Source: a virus. From it: a DNA stretch of 42,991 nt. The stretch spans positions 1 to 42,991 of IMG/VR virus record IMGVR_UViG_3300017991_000179; one strand, 5' to 3'. Within the stretch, counting starts at the first letter, position 1; every line of letters starts with the position of its first letter. Made by a program: the position numbers and the translations under genes. The notes beneath the pieces are model-generated. The model was not told the origin of the DNA. It was given only the letters and a program-made list of their open reading frames with translations, and searched no databases. Shown here piece after piece: positions 21,365 through 29,265 of this stretch.

Positions 21365-22390
21365 ATGAGCAGAACAGTTAAAGGTCAAATCGTTCTAGAA
21401 TACTTGAACGATGGATTGACAAAAGAGCTACCTAGCAAATCACTTGCAGAACTTATTTACAAGAAGAACGTCAAGGTATTTAAAGACGTTGAAAATGTCC
21501 GTAGCATTATACGGTATTATAGGGGTCAGCGTGGTAGCCAAGATAGAAAACATCGTGAAGGCTCTGACCTTTTAACAGAAAAAGCACAACACGCTAAAGC
21601 ATTAGGAATTGGTAACCCGTTCGGATTACCTGACACGGATGAAGATGAGTGGGATGCGTATGTACTACCAAAAGGCGCAACTCGAATACTTCTTTTGTCG
21701 GATATTCACGTACCTTATCACAACATTGAAGCGTTGACCATTGCCATCAATTACGGCAAGGAAAAGAACGTTAACGCGGTTGTGTTGAACGGTGACACGC
21801 TGGATTGCTATGCGTTGTCGCGTTATGAAAAAGACCCGCGTAAAAGAAAGTTCAGCGAAGAACTAGAAGCGTGTCGGCAACTATTGGAAATCATTCAGCG
21901 TGAGTTGCAATGCCCTATCTACTTTAAACTTGGAAACCATGAGGAAAGGTATGAGGCTTACTTGCGAACCAAAGCACCTGAACTACTTGGAACGTCTGAA
22001 TTTACTTTAGACACTTTGCTAAAGTTCGGTCAATACGGTTGTGAGTTAATACAGGACAAACGAATTATCAAAGCTGGACACTTGAACATTCTACACGGTC
22101 ACGAGTTCGGGCGTTCTGTTTTCAGTCCTGTTAACCCAGCTAGAGGGTACTACATGCGGGCTAAGGCTTCGGTTATCTGTGGACACAACCACCAAACAAG
22201 CGAACACACGGAAAACAACTTAGAAGGCAAGATTGTAACTACATGGTCAACGGGTTGCTTGTGCGAAATGCACCCACAGTATATGCCGATAAACAAATGG
22301 AATCATGGATTTGCATACGTGTCTGTCGACCCTGCCGATGGCAGTTACGAGGTTGACAACTTCCGAATTATCGAAGGTCGTTTACGATAG
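21365..22390 (+). CDS. Calcineurin-like metallophosphoesterase
   Basis: 341 residues. About 1-70 is a small helical N-terminal domain that may bind DNA or RNA. The catalytic domain shows all the usual motifs in order: LLLSDIHVPYH (D, H), VLNGDTLD (GD), FKLGNHEERYE (GNHE), LHGHEFG (GH) and ICGHNHQ (GHxH). Such enzymes use two metal ions to hydrolyse phosphodiesters or nucleotides; phage members include DNA-processing nucleases. Substrate unknown. Confidence 0.85.
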   Translation: MSRTVKGQIVLEYLNDGLTKELPSKSLAELIYKKNVKVFKDVENVRSIIRYYRGQRGSQDRKHREGSDLLTEKAQHAKALGIGNPFGLPDTDEDEWDAYVLPKGATRILLLSDIHVPYHNIEALTIAINYGKEKNVNAVVLNGDTLDCYALSRYEKDPRKRKFSEELEACRQLLEIIQRELQCPIYFKLGNHEERYEAYLRTKAPELLGTSEFTLDTLLKFGQYGCELIQDKRIIKAGHLNILHGHEFGRSVFSPVNPARGYYMRAKASVICGHNHQTSEHTENNLEGKIVTTWSTGCLCEMHPQYMPINKWNHGFAYVSVDPADGSYEVDNFRIIEGRLR

Positions 22391-22434
22391 TCTGAACACA
22401 AAAGGTTAATTATTTCCACTTTTTCTTGGTCAAA

Positions 22435-22494
22435 ATTTGCATAAGTCAAAACTATGCCGTTATTTTGGTGTCATAATCAAAACAACTAAACAAC
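22435..22494 (+). promoter_or_regulatory. Repeated promoter-leader, copy A
   Basis: ATTTGC (22435-22440), then AAGTCAAA, a TATTTTG box (22461-22467) and an A/C-rich leader (TCAAAACAACTAAACAAC) to the ATG, 60 nt after the start of ATTTGC. Copies B (25627) and C (33242) have the same spacing of 61-62 nt. The unstructured A/C-rich leader is typical of well-translated Bacteroidota mRNAs. Confidence 0.6.
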
Positions 22495-22746
22495 ATGGAA
22501 AAAGAAACAGACATAACATGGCAAGGGCTGAAGGTAACAGTTCATTACGAACCGAACGGAATGCCCGATTTAATTCTATTAGACGCATACTGTCCTGAAA
22601 ATCCTATTGAGTTCTTGGAAAAGGTGCAAGGCAATGAGAACGCACTTGACGAGATTGCTACAATAGTTGGCGAAGATTGGGCGGCAGAGAATTACTGCAC
22701 AGAGATTGACGTTGATTACATTTACGAAAGAAGCGTTGACAAATGA
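22495..22746 (+). CDS. Small acidic protein, unknown
   Basis: 83 residues, acidic, with a beta-hairpin-like start (DITWQGLKVTVHYEP). First gene after promoter-leader copy A, overlapping the next by 4 nt (ATGA). Probably an early protein; function unknown. Confidence 0.55.
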   Translation: MEKETDITWQGLKVTVHYEPNGMPDLILLDAYCPENPIEFLEKVQGNENALDEIATIVGEDWAAENYCTEIDVDYIYERSVDK

Positions 22747-23003
22747 AGGCAATAGACTTTTTAAACAAGTTCACAGACCCGAAGATTCCCGCTTTAGCTA
22801 GAACGATAGCACAACTGGCGGTGAACGAACTGAACGAAAGTAATTTTGAACCGATTGAAGTAACTGAATTAGAGTTCAATATGGTGTGTAGATACGCTGA
22901 CTATCAACCAATTAAACCCGCTTTAGGCACAGATTTTATTCGTATCTTCGATAGCCTAGACAACAGTAAAGACATACAAATTCAAAACCCTTGGAAACGA
23001 TGA
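22743..23003 (+). CDS. Small protein, unknown
   Basis: 86 residues, mainly helical, with an acidic middle (NELNESNFEPIEVTELEF). ATGA overlaps on both sides couple it to its neighbours, the last being the ERF recombinase. No family recognised. Confidence 0.5.
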   Translation: MKAIDFLNKFTDPKIPALARTIAQLAVNELNESNFEPIEVTELEFNMVCRYADYQPIKPALGTDFIRIFDSLDNSKDIQIQNPWKR

Positions 23004-23575
23004 AAAATATATTTAAAGCACTCGCAGCATTTCAACAAGAAGTACCTGTAATACACAAAGACACTCAAGGCTACGGCTATTCTTATGCCGACCTACCTGC
23101 AATCTTTGACGTTATTAACCCATTGATGCAAAAGCATGGTTTAGGGTTTACACAAACGGTCAACGGTACACAACTTTGTACGACTGTTTTTCACGTTGAA
23201 AGCGGTGAAATGTTGGAAGGTTGTGCAGATATTCCACAGGGCGTTAACCTCAAAGGAATGAATGATTTTCAGGTGTTAGGTAGCGCAATTACTTACATGA
23301 GGCGTTACCAACTTTCGGCAATGCTTGGATTGGTAACGGACAAAGATACCGATGCTGGCGGTCAACAGACAAAACCAACGGCACAAACACCAAAGCCAAT
23401 AACAACGCCTGTAAAGACCGAAGTAAAAGAAGGTGACAAAGTATTCATGGCGATACTAAAAGGCGTGTCAGAAGGTAAAGGAACTATTGAGCAAGCTAAA
23501 GTGAAATATTCAATCAGCGAATCAGTAGAGGCTAGTTTGAAGGAAAAGATTCGAGCACTTAAAGATGTTATGTAA
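23000..23575 (+). CDS. ERF-family single-strand annealing protein
   Basis: 191 residues from ATG 23000 (ATGA overlap with the previous stop); a TTG 9 nt upstream is less likely. YGYSYADLPAIFDVINPLMQ, GLGFTQTV and GSAITYMRRYQLSAMLGL are the diagnostic ERF motifs. A flexible Thr/Pro-rich linker (about 125-145) leads to a helical C-terminus. ERF proteins anneal single DNA strands in phage recombination and in genome circularisation. With the SSB-like protein and RusA it makes a recombination set. Confidence 0.88.
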   Translation: MKNIFKALAAFQQEVPVIHKDTQGYGYSYADLPAIFDVINPLMQKHGLGFTQTVNGTQLCTTVFHVESGEMLEGCADIPQGVNLKGMNDFQVLGSAITYMRRYQLSAMLGLVTDKDTDAGGQQTKPTAQTPKPITTPVKTEVKEGDKVFMAILKGVSEGKGTIEQAKVKYSISESVEASLKEKIRALKDVM

Positions 23576-23616
23576 CAGGCACATAATGGGAATAAATACG
23601 ATTATCTATCATTTTT

Positions 23617-23658
23617 ATTACCACCAACAATTGCTAAAATTAACGACAATTTTGACCT
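23617..23658 (+). promoter_or_regulatory. Leaderless promoter of 23659 gene
   Basis: ATTACC, CCAAC, TTGCTAAA and AACGACAA lead to CAATTTTG (23647-23654), 4 nt before ATG 23659. The same block is found at 8131-8175 without a start codon. Spacing of TTTG to ATG equals that of other promoters in this genome. Confidence 0.5.
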
Positions 23659-23901
23659 ATGAGCAAAGACCTATTTAACGACCTCCGCGAAACGTACATC
23701 TACGCAACGATTGACGAAGAGCGTTTCATGGAAATACCTTCGGAAATCCGCGAAGAAATGACAATCAAACGCATTGACCAACCTAACTTTCGACCACTTT
23801 ACGAACAGGATTTAGAATGGAAGAAACGGCAAGAAGCTGTTAAAAAGGCTTTGCAAGCTAGGTCTGAGCGAGAGGATGAAATCAGAGCCACGTATAAATG
23901 A
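23659..23901 (+). CDS. Small charged protein, unknown
   Basis: 80 residues, with about half the residues charged and a helical C-terminal half (WKKRQEAVKKALQARSERED). It overlaps the next gene by 4 nt. No family recognised. Confidence 0.5.
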   Translation: MSKDLFNDLRETYIYATIDEERFMEIPSEIREEMTIKRIDQPNFRPLYEQDLEWKKRQEAVKKALQARSEREDEIRATYK

Positions 23902-24251
23902 AAGACCCAACCAAACAGATAGCCGACCTTCAATCATTCGTTAACCTTTATTATCGTTCTAAAAGACAAGACGGTGAAGAGTTGTCAATGCTATTGCAAA
24001 AGATAACTGGAATACTGTTCTTTTTGGAAACGGTACGTAGCGAAGTTCACGACCTGTACGAAAGCAAAGTATTTGAATTGGTCAAAGAAGGTAACAGCGT
24101 TGCAAGGGCTGTAAACGAAGCGAATGTAATCTATCCGCAGATGTATCAACTAAGGCATATAATGTCATCAGGTTACAAGATAGCAGATGCAATTAGAACA
24201 AACATCAGTTACTTAAAATCAGAAAAACAATCAGTAAATTCACAAATATAA
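23898..24251 (+). CDS. Helical protein, unknown
   Basis: 117 residues, helical, with a hydrophobic stretch ITGILFFLETVRSEVHDLY. It lies between a small charged protein and the SSB-like gene, so a role in DNA metabolism is possible. No family recognised. Confidence 0.5.
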   Translation: MKDPTKQIADLQSFVNLYYRSKRQDGEELSMLLQKITGILFFLETVRSEVHDLYESKVFELVKEGNSVARAVNEANVIYPQMYQLRHIMSSGYKIADAIRTNISYLKSEKQSVNSQI

Positions 24252-24259
24252 ATAAGAAA

Positions 24260-24625
24260 ATGAGCAACACATTAACAGCACCAGTTCACAAAGTACTGGA
24301 CACACAAACATTTGAAAGCGGATTTACTAAAAGAGTTCTTGTGTTAAAAACCACAGGAGACTATCCGCAAACAATTCCTTTTGAGTTTACTAAGGACAGA
24401 ACGGCACTACTTGACAACTTGCAAGAGGGGCAAATTGTAACCGTACATTACGACATTAGAGGCAATGAGTACAACGGTAAATTCTATTGCAACCTTACAG
24501 CTTGGAAAGTTGATTCAGAAGAAAACGGAAGCGCGGTTATCGCTGAAGCTGCTAGGGAGAAGGCGCAACATCCAAAAGGACACATTATTTGTGAGGACAT
24601 AACAGACCCTGATTTACCGTTCTAA
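24260..24625 (+). CDS. DUF3127 / SSB-like single-strand DNA-binding protein
   Basis: 121 residues. The region HKVLDTQTFESGFTKRVLVL ... YPQTIPFEFTKDRTALLDNL ... GNEYNGKFYCNLTAW matches the DUF3127 OB-fold family of Bacteroidota and their phages. The C-terminus is acidic and ends DITDPDLPF, like the protein-docking tip of bacterial SSB (DDDIPF). It probably coats single-stranded DNA and recruits partners during replication and recombination. Confidence 0.82.
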   Translation: MSNTLTAPVHKVLDTQTFESGFTKRVLVLKTTGDYPQTIPFEFTKDRTALLDNLQEGQIVTVHYDIRGNEYNGKFYCNLTAWKVDSEENGSAVIAEAAREKAQHPKGHIICEDITDPDLPF

Positions 24626-24697
24626 TTACCGTTTTGATAGTCAAAGTCAAACCATTATCAGTCAACCAAGTATGGCAGGGTTTAAAGTATTAATTCG

Positions 24698-24705
24698 TAT
24701 ATTTA
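24698..24705 (+). promoter_or_regulatory. -7 box TATATTTA, near-leaderless
   Basis: TATATTTA lies 4 nt before ATG 24710. The homing endonuclease gene thus carries its own promoter, as expected for a mobile gene. Confidence 0.6.
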
Positions 24706-24709
24706 CGTA

Positions 24710-25300
24710 ATGAATACAAACATAAAATACTTTGACAATATGGTTACTGATAATGATTGGAAAGACTTTAACCCTTACACCGATGAATTATGGAAAGACA
24801 TAAATGGATATGAGGGTTACTACCAAATAAGCACACTTGGAAACGTAAGGAGTTTAGACAGAATCGTTACATACAAAAATGGAAGAACGGCAAAATACAA
24901 AGGCTCTATGCGTTCTCCAAGTGTTTCTGAATATAGATTAATAGCACTTAGTAAAGATGGTAGTGTTTCGGTTAAGAAAATATCTAGGCTTGTAGCAGAG
25001 CATTTTTTATTTAAGATTGATGGCAAAGACATAGTAAATCATATTGACGGTAACAAGAAAAATGATTGTGTTGCAAATTTAGAATGGTGTACACTATCTG
25101 AAAATTCAATTCACGCTTTTGAAAACAATTTAAGTTCAAAGAAAAACAAAGTTGCTGGCGTTTTCTATGAAAAAAGAAGAGGTAAATGGGCTTCATATCT
25201 TTATAGAAATTCTAAGAATATATTTATAGGTAGGTATGAAACACAATTACAAGCCATTGAAGCAAGAGAAAATTACATTAATGAAAAAGGTGTGTGTTAA
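24710..25300 (+). CDS. NUMOD4/HNH homing endonuclease
   Basis: 196 residues. WKDINGYEGYYQISTLGNVRS is the NUMOD4 motif, followed by a basic region. LVAEHFLF ... IVNHIDGNKKNDCVANLEWC is the HNH nuclease core (NHIDGN, then N). The C-terminal part (VAGVFYEKRRGKWASYLYRN) resembles an AP2-like DNA-binding domain. Such free-standing enzymes cut a related phage genome to copy themselves. Its 3' end overlaps RusA by 20 nt, a sign that it entered this place. Own leaderless promoter. Confidence 0.9.
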   Translation: MNTNIKYFDNMVTDNDWKDFNPYTDELWKDINGYEGYYQISTLGNVRSLDRIVTYKNGRTAKYKGSMRSPSVSEYRLIALSKDGSVSVKKISRLVAEHFLFKIDGKDIVNHIDGNKKNDCVANLEWCTLSENSIHAFENNLSSKKNKVAGVFYEKRRGKWASYLYRNSKNIFIGRYETQLQAIEARENYINEKGVC

Positions 25301-25610
25301 ACCATTAAGTGTTAATGCCTGTTTTCAAGGCAAGCGGTTTAAAACCAAAGCATACAAGCAATACGAAAAGGAAATATTGTTAAATCTTAATCCAATTGAA
25401 GTAAAGGGCGGCAAATTGTCGCTCTTTCTTCGTTTTGGGCTATCTTCAAAAAACGCTGATATTGATAACCCAGTGAAACCATTTGTGGACTGTTTGCAGA
25501 AGCGGTACGGGTTTAATGACCGACACATTTACAGGTTGGAAGTTGAGAAAGTTGACGTTAAGAAGGGTGAGGAGTTCATAGAATTTGAACTTAAAACGTT
25601 GATTTCCTAA
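25281..25610 (+). CDS. rusA: RusA-like Holliday-junction resolvase
   Basis: 109 residues from ATG 25281; the longer frame from 25236 runs into the homing endonuclease and adds residues that do not match the family. KPLSVNACFQGKRFKTKAYK is the RusA N-terminal pattern. NADIDNPVKPFVDCLQKRYGF followed by ND holds the conserved Asp residues that bind catalytic metal. RusA dimers cut four-way junctions during late replication or packaging. Confidence 0.85.
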   Translation: MKKVCVKPLSVNACFQGKRFKTKAYKQYEKEILLNLNPIEVKGGKLSLFLRFGLSSKNADIDNPVKPFVDCLQKRYGFNDRHIYRLEVEKVDVKKGEEFIEFELKTLIS

Positions 25611-25626
25611 AAAATTTTGACTTAAA

Positions 25627-25688
25627 ATTTGCACAAGTCGAAATCGTTTGCGACATTTGATTCATCAAAACAAACAAACAACAAAGAC
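25627..25688 (+). promoter_or_regulatory. Repeated promoter-leader, copy B
   Basis: ATTTGC (25627), AAGTCGAAA, ACATTTG and TTCATCAAAACAAACAAA leading to ATG 25689, 62 nt in all. It supports ATG 25689 instead of the upstream in-frame ATG 25629. Confidence 0.6.
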
Positions 25689-25967
25689 ATGACAACAATA
25701 ACGGGAACATACAACAAAACCACTACTCTAATCGAAACAGAGGTTTCAGTAATCAACGGAGTTATTACCGAAGGCGCTTCTAAGGTTAAAACATTCAAAA
25801 CTAAAAAGTCATTTTTTGACTACATTGAAGGGCAAGAAGCTTGTAAAATCAAGGTAACTTCAAACATAAAAGGTTTCGTTAAGAAAATGGAATCTTTAGG
25901 CTTTGAATGTGATGTTGATAGCAGCTACGGGTTCGATTGGGAAAGTCAAGTTCTTTGTTCTAAGTGA
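25689..25967 (+). CDS. Small protein, unknown
   Basis: 92 residues from ATG 25689. Begins with a beta-rich Thr stretch (TTITGTYNKTTTLIETEVSV), then a Lys-rich middle and an acidic end. First gene behind promoter-leader copy B, so likely an abundant early product. No family recognised. Confidence 0.55.
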   Translation: MTTITGTYNKTTTLIETEVSVINGVITEGASKVKTFKTKKSFFDYIEGQEACKIKVTSNIKGFVKKMESLGFECDVDSSYGFDWESQVLCSK

Positions 25968-26185
25968 TGATTTACTCAATAGAAACGCTTGAAAAAGAAA
26001 AGCGGTTAATAGACGGTTGTCTTGCTGGATTTGATAAGGTAAAATATCATGAAGCCTTTAAACGACAAAAACAGAAATCTAAAGAACTACAAAAAGCAAT
26101 CAGTAAATTAAAATCAATAACAAATGACAAAGACAAGCATCTTCGGACAACCCGAAGTAAAACAAGAAGAGAAAAAGCCGATTGA
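25967..26185 (+). CDS. Small Lys-rich helical protein
   Basis: 72 residues from ATG 25967 (TGATG with the previous stop); GTG 25964 is an alternative. Strongly basic, helical (KRQKQKSKELQKAISKLKSI). The last 62 nt overlap the next gene in another frame, so the C-terminal end is less sure. It could bind nucleic acid. Confidence 0.45.
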   Translation: MIYSIETLEKEKRLIDGCLAGFDKVKYHEAFKRQKQKSKELQKAISKLKSITNDKDKHLRTTRSKTRREKAD

Positions 26186-26372
26186 GTTTGTGAAATACTT
26201 AAGTATATCCAAGGAGAAGTTTGGTGAAGCAGTGCGAAAACCAAATATTTGGGAAAATGTAATTCTTTTAGAGAAAGACTACACGTGTAATTTTGATTTG
26301 ATGTGGGCTTATGATAGCAACCCAAATTGCGGTTGTCTATATCTCGGACATTGGAATGATGGAATAACATGA
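26124..26372 (+). CDS. Small protein, unknown
   Basis: 82 residues. A basic start (TKTSIFGQPEVKQEEKK) is followed by a Trp/Tyr/Cys-rich end (WAYDSNPNCGCLYLGHWNDG). The ATGA overlap with the HTH gene couples the two. No family recognised. Confidence 0.5.
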   Translation: MTKTSIFGQPEVKQEEKKPIEFVKYLSISKEKFGEAVRKPNIWENVILLEKDYTCNFDLMWAYDSNPNCGCLYLGHWNDGIT

Positions 26373-26554
26373 TACACCTTAACATCCCCAAACTGGACGA
26401 GGTTATCGAAGAAGCTAACAAGAAAGGTTTAAAGCCTTCGCAAATAGCTAAAGGAATCGGATTAGCACCTTCAACTGTTTGCCGTTATTTCTGCGGTGAA
26501 ACCCCGTCACTTGAGACAATGGAAAAGATAATCGAATACATCAACAGGCAATGA
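26369..26554 (+). CDS. Small HTH (Cro/CI-type) DNA-binding protein
   Basis: 61 residues. LKPSQIAKGIGLAPSTVCRY is a helix-turn-helix of the XRE type, followed by a short helix (SLETMEKIIEYIN). The size is that of a Cro-like regulator with no other domain, so it would act as a dimer. It is a candidate for binding the double palindromes at 4951 and 33623 or the pair at 19605; no direct evidence. It overlaps both neighbours by 4 nt. Confidence 0.75.
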   Translation: MIHLNIPKLDEVIEEANKKGLKPSQIAKGIGLAPSTVCRYFCGETPSLETMEKIIEYINRQ

Positions 26555-26982
26555 CAAAGAAAGATAAAAAAGAAATAATGTCAATACTAGAATATTACGA
26601 AAGCCTCATAGGTATTGACAAAAGCAAAATAGCAAACCTAAAAAAACAGGTTAACTTAATCAGAACAATAGACCCCAACGAAACTGTTGATGAACAGATT
26701 TGGAACGACATCATATATTGGGCTAACGTTTTAGATTACAAGCTAGATAAAGAAACAAACTTGAACAGAGACCAAACTTTAGTTGCAAAGCGCGATGTTA
26801 TTGTTTACTTGGTTCAAGATAGATTTTACTTTTACGGTCTTGTTGATTATATTTTAGCCGAGGCGCTAAATAAGGACAGGACTAGCATCATGGCAGCTAC
26901 AAAACGCGCTAAAGAAAGGATGGAAAGCAAAGATTATTTGTTTATGGACGCTTACGAATTAACCCAAAGAATTGCAGCATGA
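26551..26982 (+). CDS. DnaA C-terminal-like HTH protein
   Basis: 143 residues. The C-terminal part (LVAKRDVIVYLVQDRFYFYG ... LNKDRTSIMAATKRAKERME) resembles domain IV of DnaA, where RDHSTVxxAxxKI contacts the DnaA box. Here DRTSIMAATKRAKE takes that place. The N-terminal 80 residues are helical and unassigned. It could mark the phage origin or compete for host DnaA boxes. There is no ATPase domain. Confidence 0.5.
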   Translation: MTKKDKKEIMSILEYYESLIGIDKSKIANLKKQVNLIRTIDPNETVDEQIWNDIIYWANVLDYKLDKETNLNRDQTLVAKRDVIVYLVQDRFYFYGLVDYILAEALNKDRTSIMAATKRAKERMESKDYLFMDAYELTQRIAA

Positions 26983-27104
26983 AACGATACCAAGTTAGAC
27001 GTTGGGATAAGGCTAACACATTACGCTTTCGTAAATACGCTTTCCCCTTGTGGTTTACAATTAACCTACTTACATTGGGCATGATTTACGCGATGACGAT
27101 ATGA
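26979..27104 (+). CDS. Small membrane protein
   Basis: 41 residues. A basic N-terminus (KRYQVRRWDKANTLRFRKY) is followed by one membrane span (FPLWFTINLLTLGMIYAM). ATGA overlaps with both neighbours support it as a real gene. Function unknown. Confidence 0.5.
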   Translation: MKRYQVRRWDKANTLRFRKYAFPLWFTINLLTLGMIYAMTI

Positions 27105-27739
27105 ACAGAAGCAACATTGAACTTTACAACATGGACTGCATGGAGGCTATGAAAGATATGCCTGATAATGCTTACGACTTGGCTATTGTAGACCCGCCTT
27201 ATGGGATTGGATATGATGGAGCGAAGCAAACAAGTGGAAGTCATGGAGGTAGAAAGGCACATAAATTCAAGGGGTGGGATACTAAAATACCATCAAACAA
27301 GTATTTTGAAGAACTATTTAGAGTATCTAAAAATCAAATCATTTGGGGTGCAAATTATTTTACAAAGCATTTACCTAATTCTATGGGTTGGGTTGTTTGG
27401 AGAAAGGATAGGGGAAATTTCAGTTCATCAGATGCTGAATTAGCTTTTACGTCATTTCAAAGAGCATTAAGGGAATACACTAAAAACCCGCTCGTATTAG
27501 TCAGAGAGGGAGGAACAATACACCCAACGCAAAAACCAATTTGCCTATACGAATGGCTACTAACAAACTACGCAAAGGAAGGTGACAAGATACTCGACAC
27601 GCACTTAGGCTCAGGATCAATTGCCATAGCTTGCCACAATCTAAAGTTCGACCTTACAGGATATGAACTTGATGCAGAGTATTACGAAGCAGCTGTTAAA
27701 CGATTGGAACAGCATAGAAAACAACTGCAACTCTTTTAA
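27101..27739 (+). CDS. DNA N6-adenine/N4-cytosine methyltransferase (beta class)
   Basis: 212 residues. DPPY at 31-34 (motif IV) precedes the SAM-binding motif DTHLGSGS at 166-173 (motif I), with HPTQKP (motif X-like) at 141-146. This order is that of beta-class amino-methyltransferases. It transfers a methyl group to adenine N6 or cytosine N4 in a short target. No partner endonuclease is present, so it is an orphan enzyme, likely for protection against host restriction or for regulation. Confidence 0.88.
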   Translation: MNRSNIELYNMDCMEAMKDMPDNAYDLAIVDPPYGIGYDGAKQTSGSHGGRKAHKFKGWDTKIPSNKYFEELFRVSKNQIIWGANYFTKHLPNSMGWVVWRKDRGNFSSSDAELAFTSFQRALREYTKNPLVLVREGGTIHPTQKPICLYEWLLTNYAKEGDKILDTHLGSGSIAIACHNLKFDLTGYELDAEYYEAAVKRLEQHRKQLQLF

Positions 27740-27779
27740 CAAAATAATCGAAACAAGCAAATAATTTAGTATAATTCCG

Positions 27780-27787
27780 TATATTTG
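27780..27787 (+). promoter_or_regulatory. -7 box TATATTTG before structured leader
   Basis: An exact TAnnTTTG match, 141 nt ahead of ATG 27929. It heads the replication group DUF6291-like protein, Mom-like protein and DnaB. Confidence 0.65.
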
Positions 27788-27928
27788 CGTGTCCGATGAC
27801 AAGGGCTGAATAAGAATGACCAATGATTCGAATAACATTTGTAAGAGGAAGTAACAAAGGTCGCGGGTTGTCATTCGCCCCACTTTGTTCTACGTTGTCA
27901 GCGTAGCCTCTTACAATCATTTATTAGA
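27788..27928 (+). promoter_or_regulatory. Long structured 5' leader (three-way junction)
   Basis: P1 is TTGTAAGAGG (27839-27848) with CCTCTTACAA (27907-27916), a perfect 10-bp stem ending 12 nt before the ATG. Inside are P2, AACAAAG (27853-27859) with CTTTGTT (27883-27889), and P3, CTACG (27890-27894) with CGTAG (27902-27906). Both hairpin loops carry TTGTCA (27868-27873 and 27895-27900), complementary to TGACAA at 27797-27802. A control RNA or riboswitch is possible; no known class fits by eye. Confidence 0.55.
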
Positions 27929-28570
27929 ATGGCAACAGGTAAAAAATCATTTATTCTGTACTGCGACCAACGCGGTATATTCGACAAACTTTCAGACGAA
28001 CAGGCTGGTTCGTTGATTAAGCACATATTTGCTTATGTAAGTGATGAGAACCCTGAATCTGATTTTGTTACTGAATTAGCTTTTGAGGGTATAAAGAACA
28101 CGCTAAAAAGAGATTTAAAGAAGTGGGAAAGCCAACAAGAGCAGAGGTCAGAAGCTGGCAGACGTTCGGCAGAAGTACGCAAACGAAACGCTGAAATCGT
28201 TAAACGAAAATCAACGACCGTTAACGACCGTTCAATTTCGTCTACTGTAAGTGTAAGTGATAGTGTTAATGTAAGTGATAGTGTAAGTGAAAAACATAAA
28301 CTTATTACATGGATTGCCGCTAACGCTAATCGCGTTAACAAGATGAAAGAGCCTTTAACGTTTGAACAATGCACGAAACTCAAGGATGACTTCCATAGCG
28401 ACTTCATCATTGAGATACTTTTAGCAATGCACAACCACGAACCTTTGCTTTCTAAAAACAGAAGTGCTAATTTGACCTTCCGCAATTGGGCTAAACGCGA
28501 TGAACGTTACAGGAAATGGCGAGAAGCAAAAGGGTTAATCAAACCGACATTAAATTTAGACAGACAATGA
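27929..28570 (+). CDS. Replication-associated protein, DUF6291-like
   Basis: 213 residues. SFILYCDQRGIFDKLSDEQA at the N-terminus resembles the DUF6291 family found beside phage helicases. A basic linker (about 75-95) and a run of SVSDSVNVSDSVSE repeats (about 105-120) join it to a helical C-terminal domain (LKDDFHSDFIIEILLAMHNH). This two-domain plan is like DnaD/helicase-loader proteins, and DnaB lies two genes downstream. Role as helicase loader is inferred. Confidence 0.55.
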   Translation: MATGKKSFILYCDQRGIFDKLSDEQAGSLIKHIFAYVSDENPESDFVTELAFEGIKNTLKRDLKKWESQQEQRSEAGRRSAEVRKRNAEIVKRKSTTVNDRSISSTVSVSDSVNVSDSVSEKHKLITWIAANANRVNKMKEPLTFEQCTKLKDDFHSDFIIEILLAMHNHEPLLSKNRSANLTFRNWAKRDERYRKWREAKGLIKPTLNLDRQ

Positions 28571-29265
28571 GAAAAGATTTAATTTACGACAACCAAACAA
28601 CGCTTTGGGGTTCAAAAGAAGTTATCGGATTTGGTTCTGATGATTGGCACGTTAAGGAGATAGGTCGAAAACTTGCGAACGAGATAATTATTAAAAACCA
28701 CTATTCGCACAAGATTTACAACGCTACTTATATTCACTTAGGCGTTTTTATAAATGGCGAGTTGCTTGGTGTATTGCAATACGGTTACGCTATGAATCCA
28801 GCAAGTTGCGGAAGCGTAGTTGAAGGTACTGAAATGGATGAGTACTTAGAACTTAATCGTATGTGGTTAGATGATAAAGCCGAGCGAAACAGTGAAAGCA
28901 AAGCAATAAGCTATTCGCTTAGATACATTCGCTCAAAGTTTCCTAAAATAAAATGGATTCAATCTTTTGCAGATGAGCGATGTGGTGGTTTTGGAATAGT
29001 TTACCAAGCGGCAAGTTTTTCTTTCTACGGGGAGCATATTAGCGACTTTTACGAGCTTGATGGGGAGGTTTACCATAAAATCCAATTTACGGTAACACCA
29101 AAAGATAAAAGATATAAAGCCGTTAAACATTTAATTGAACGAAAAGACGAAGCCATAAAACACAGTTTAAGACAATTTAGATATATTAAATTCATTGATA
29201 AGCGTTGGAAGAAAAAGTGTTTATTGAAGGAGCAACCGTATCTTAAACACTACAACGGAGACTAA
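28567..29265 (+). CDS. Mom-like DNA modification protein (GNAT-type)
   Basis: 232 residues from ATG 28567 (ATGA with the previous stop); ATG 28516 would add 17 residues and overlap more. IIIKNHYSHKIYNATYIHLG, then GVLQYGYAMNP, YLELNRMWLDDKAERNSESK and WIQSFADERCGGFGIVYQAA match the phage Mu Mom family in order. Mom turns adenine into the N6-carbamoylmethyl form and so protects phage DNA against many restriction enzymes. It lies between the loader-like gene and DnaB, so it would be made during replication. Confidence 0.8.
   Translation: MRKDLIYDNQTTLWGSKEVIGFGSDDWHVKEIGRKLANEIIIKNHYSHKIYNATYIHLGVFINGELLGVLQYGYAMNPASCGSVVEGTEMDEYLELNRMWLDDKAERNSESKAISYSLRYIRSKFPKIKWIQSFADERCGGFGIVYQAASFSFYGEHISDFYELDGEVYHKIQFTVTPKDKRYKAVKHLIERKDEAIKHSLRQFRYIKFIDKRWKKKCLLKEQPYLKHYNGD

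Noticed and set aside
26369-26554. Lysogeny repressor
   Set aside because: Only a 61-residue HTH without a dimerisation or cleavage domain, and no integrase or excisionase is present; a lysogenic lifestyle is not supported.
28033-28485. Minus-strand 150-residue frame
   Set aside because: It lies fully opposite the DUF6291-like gene and is low-complexity (SLTLTLSLT); a shadow frame.
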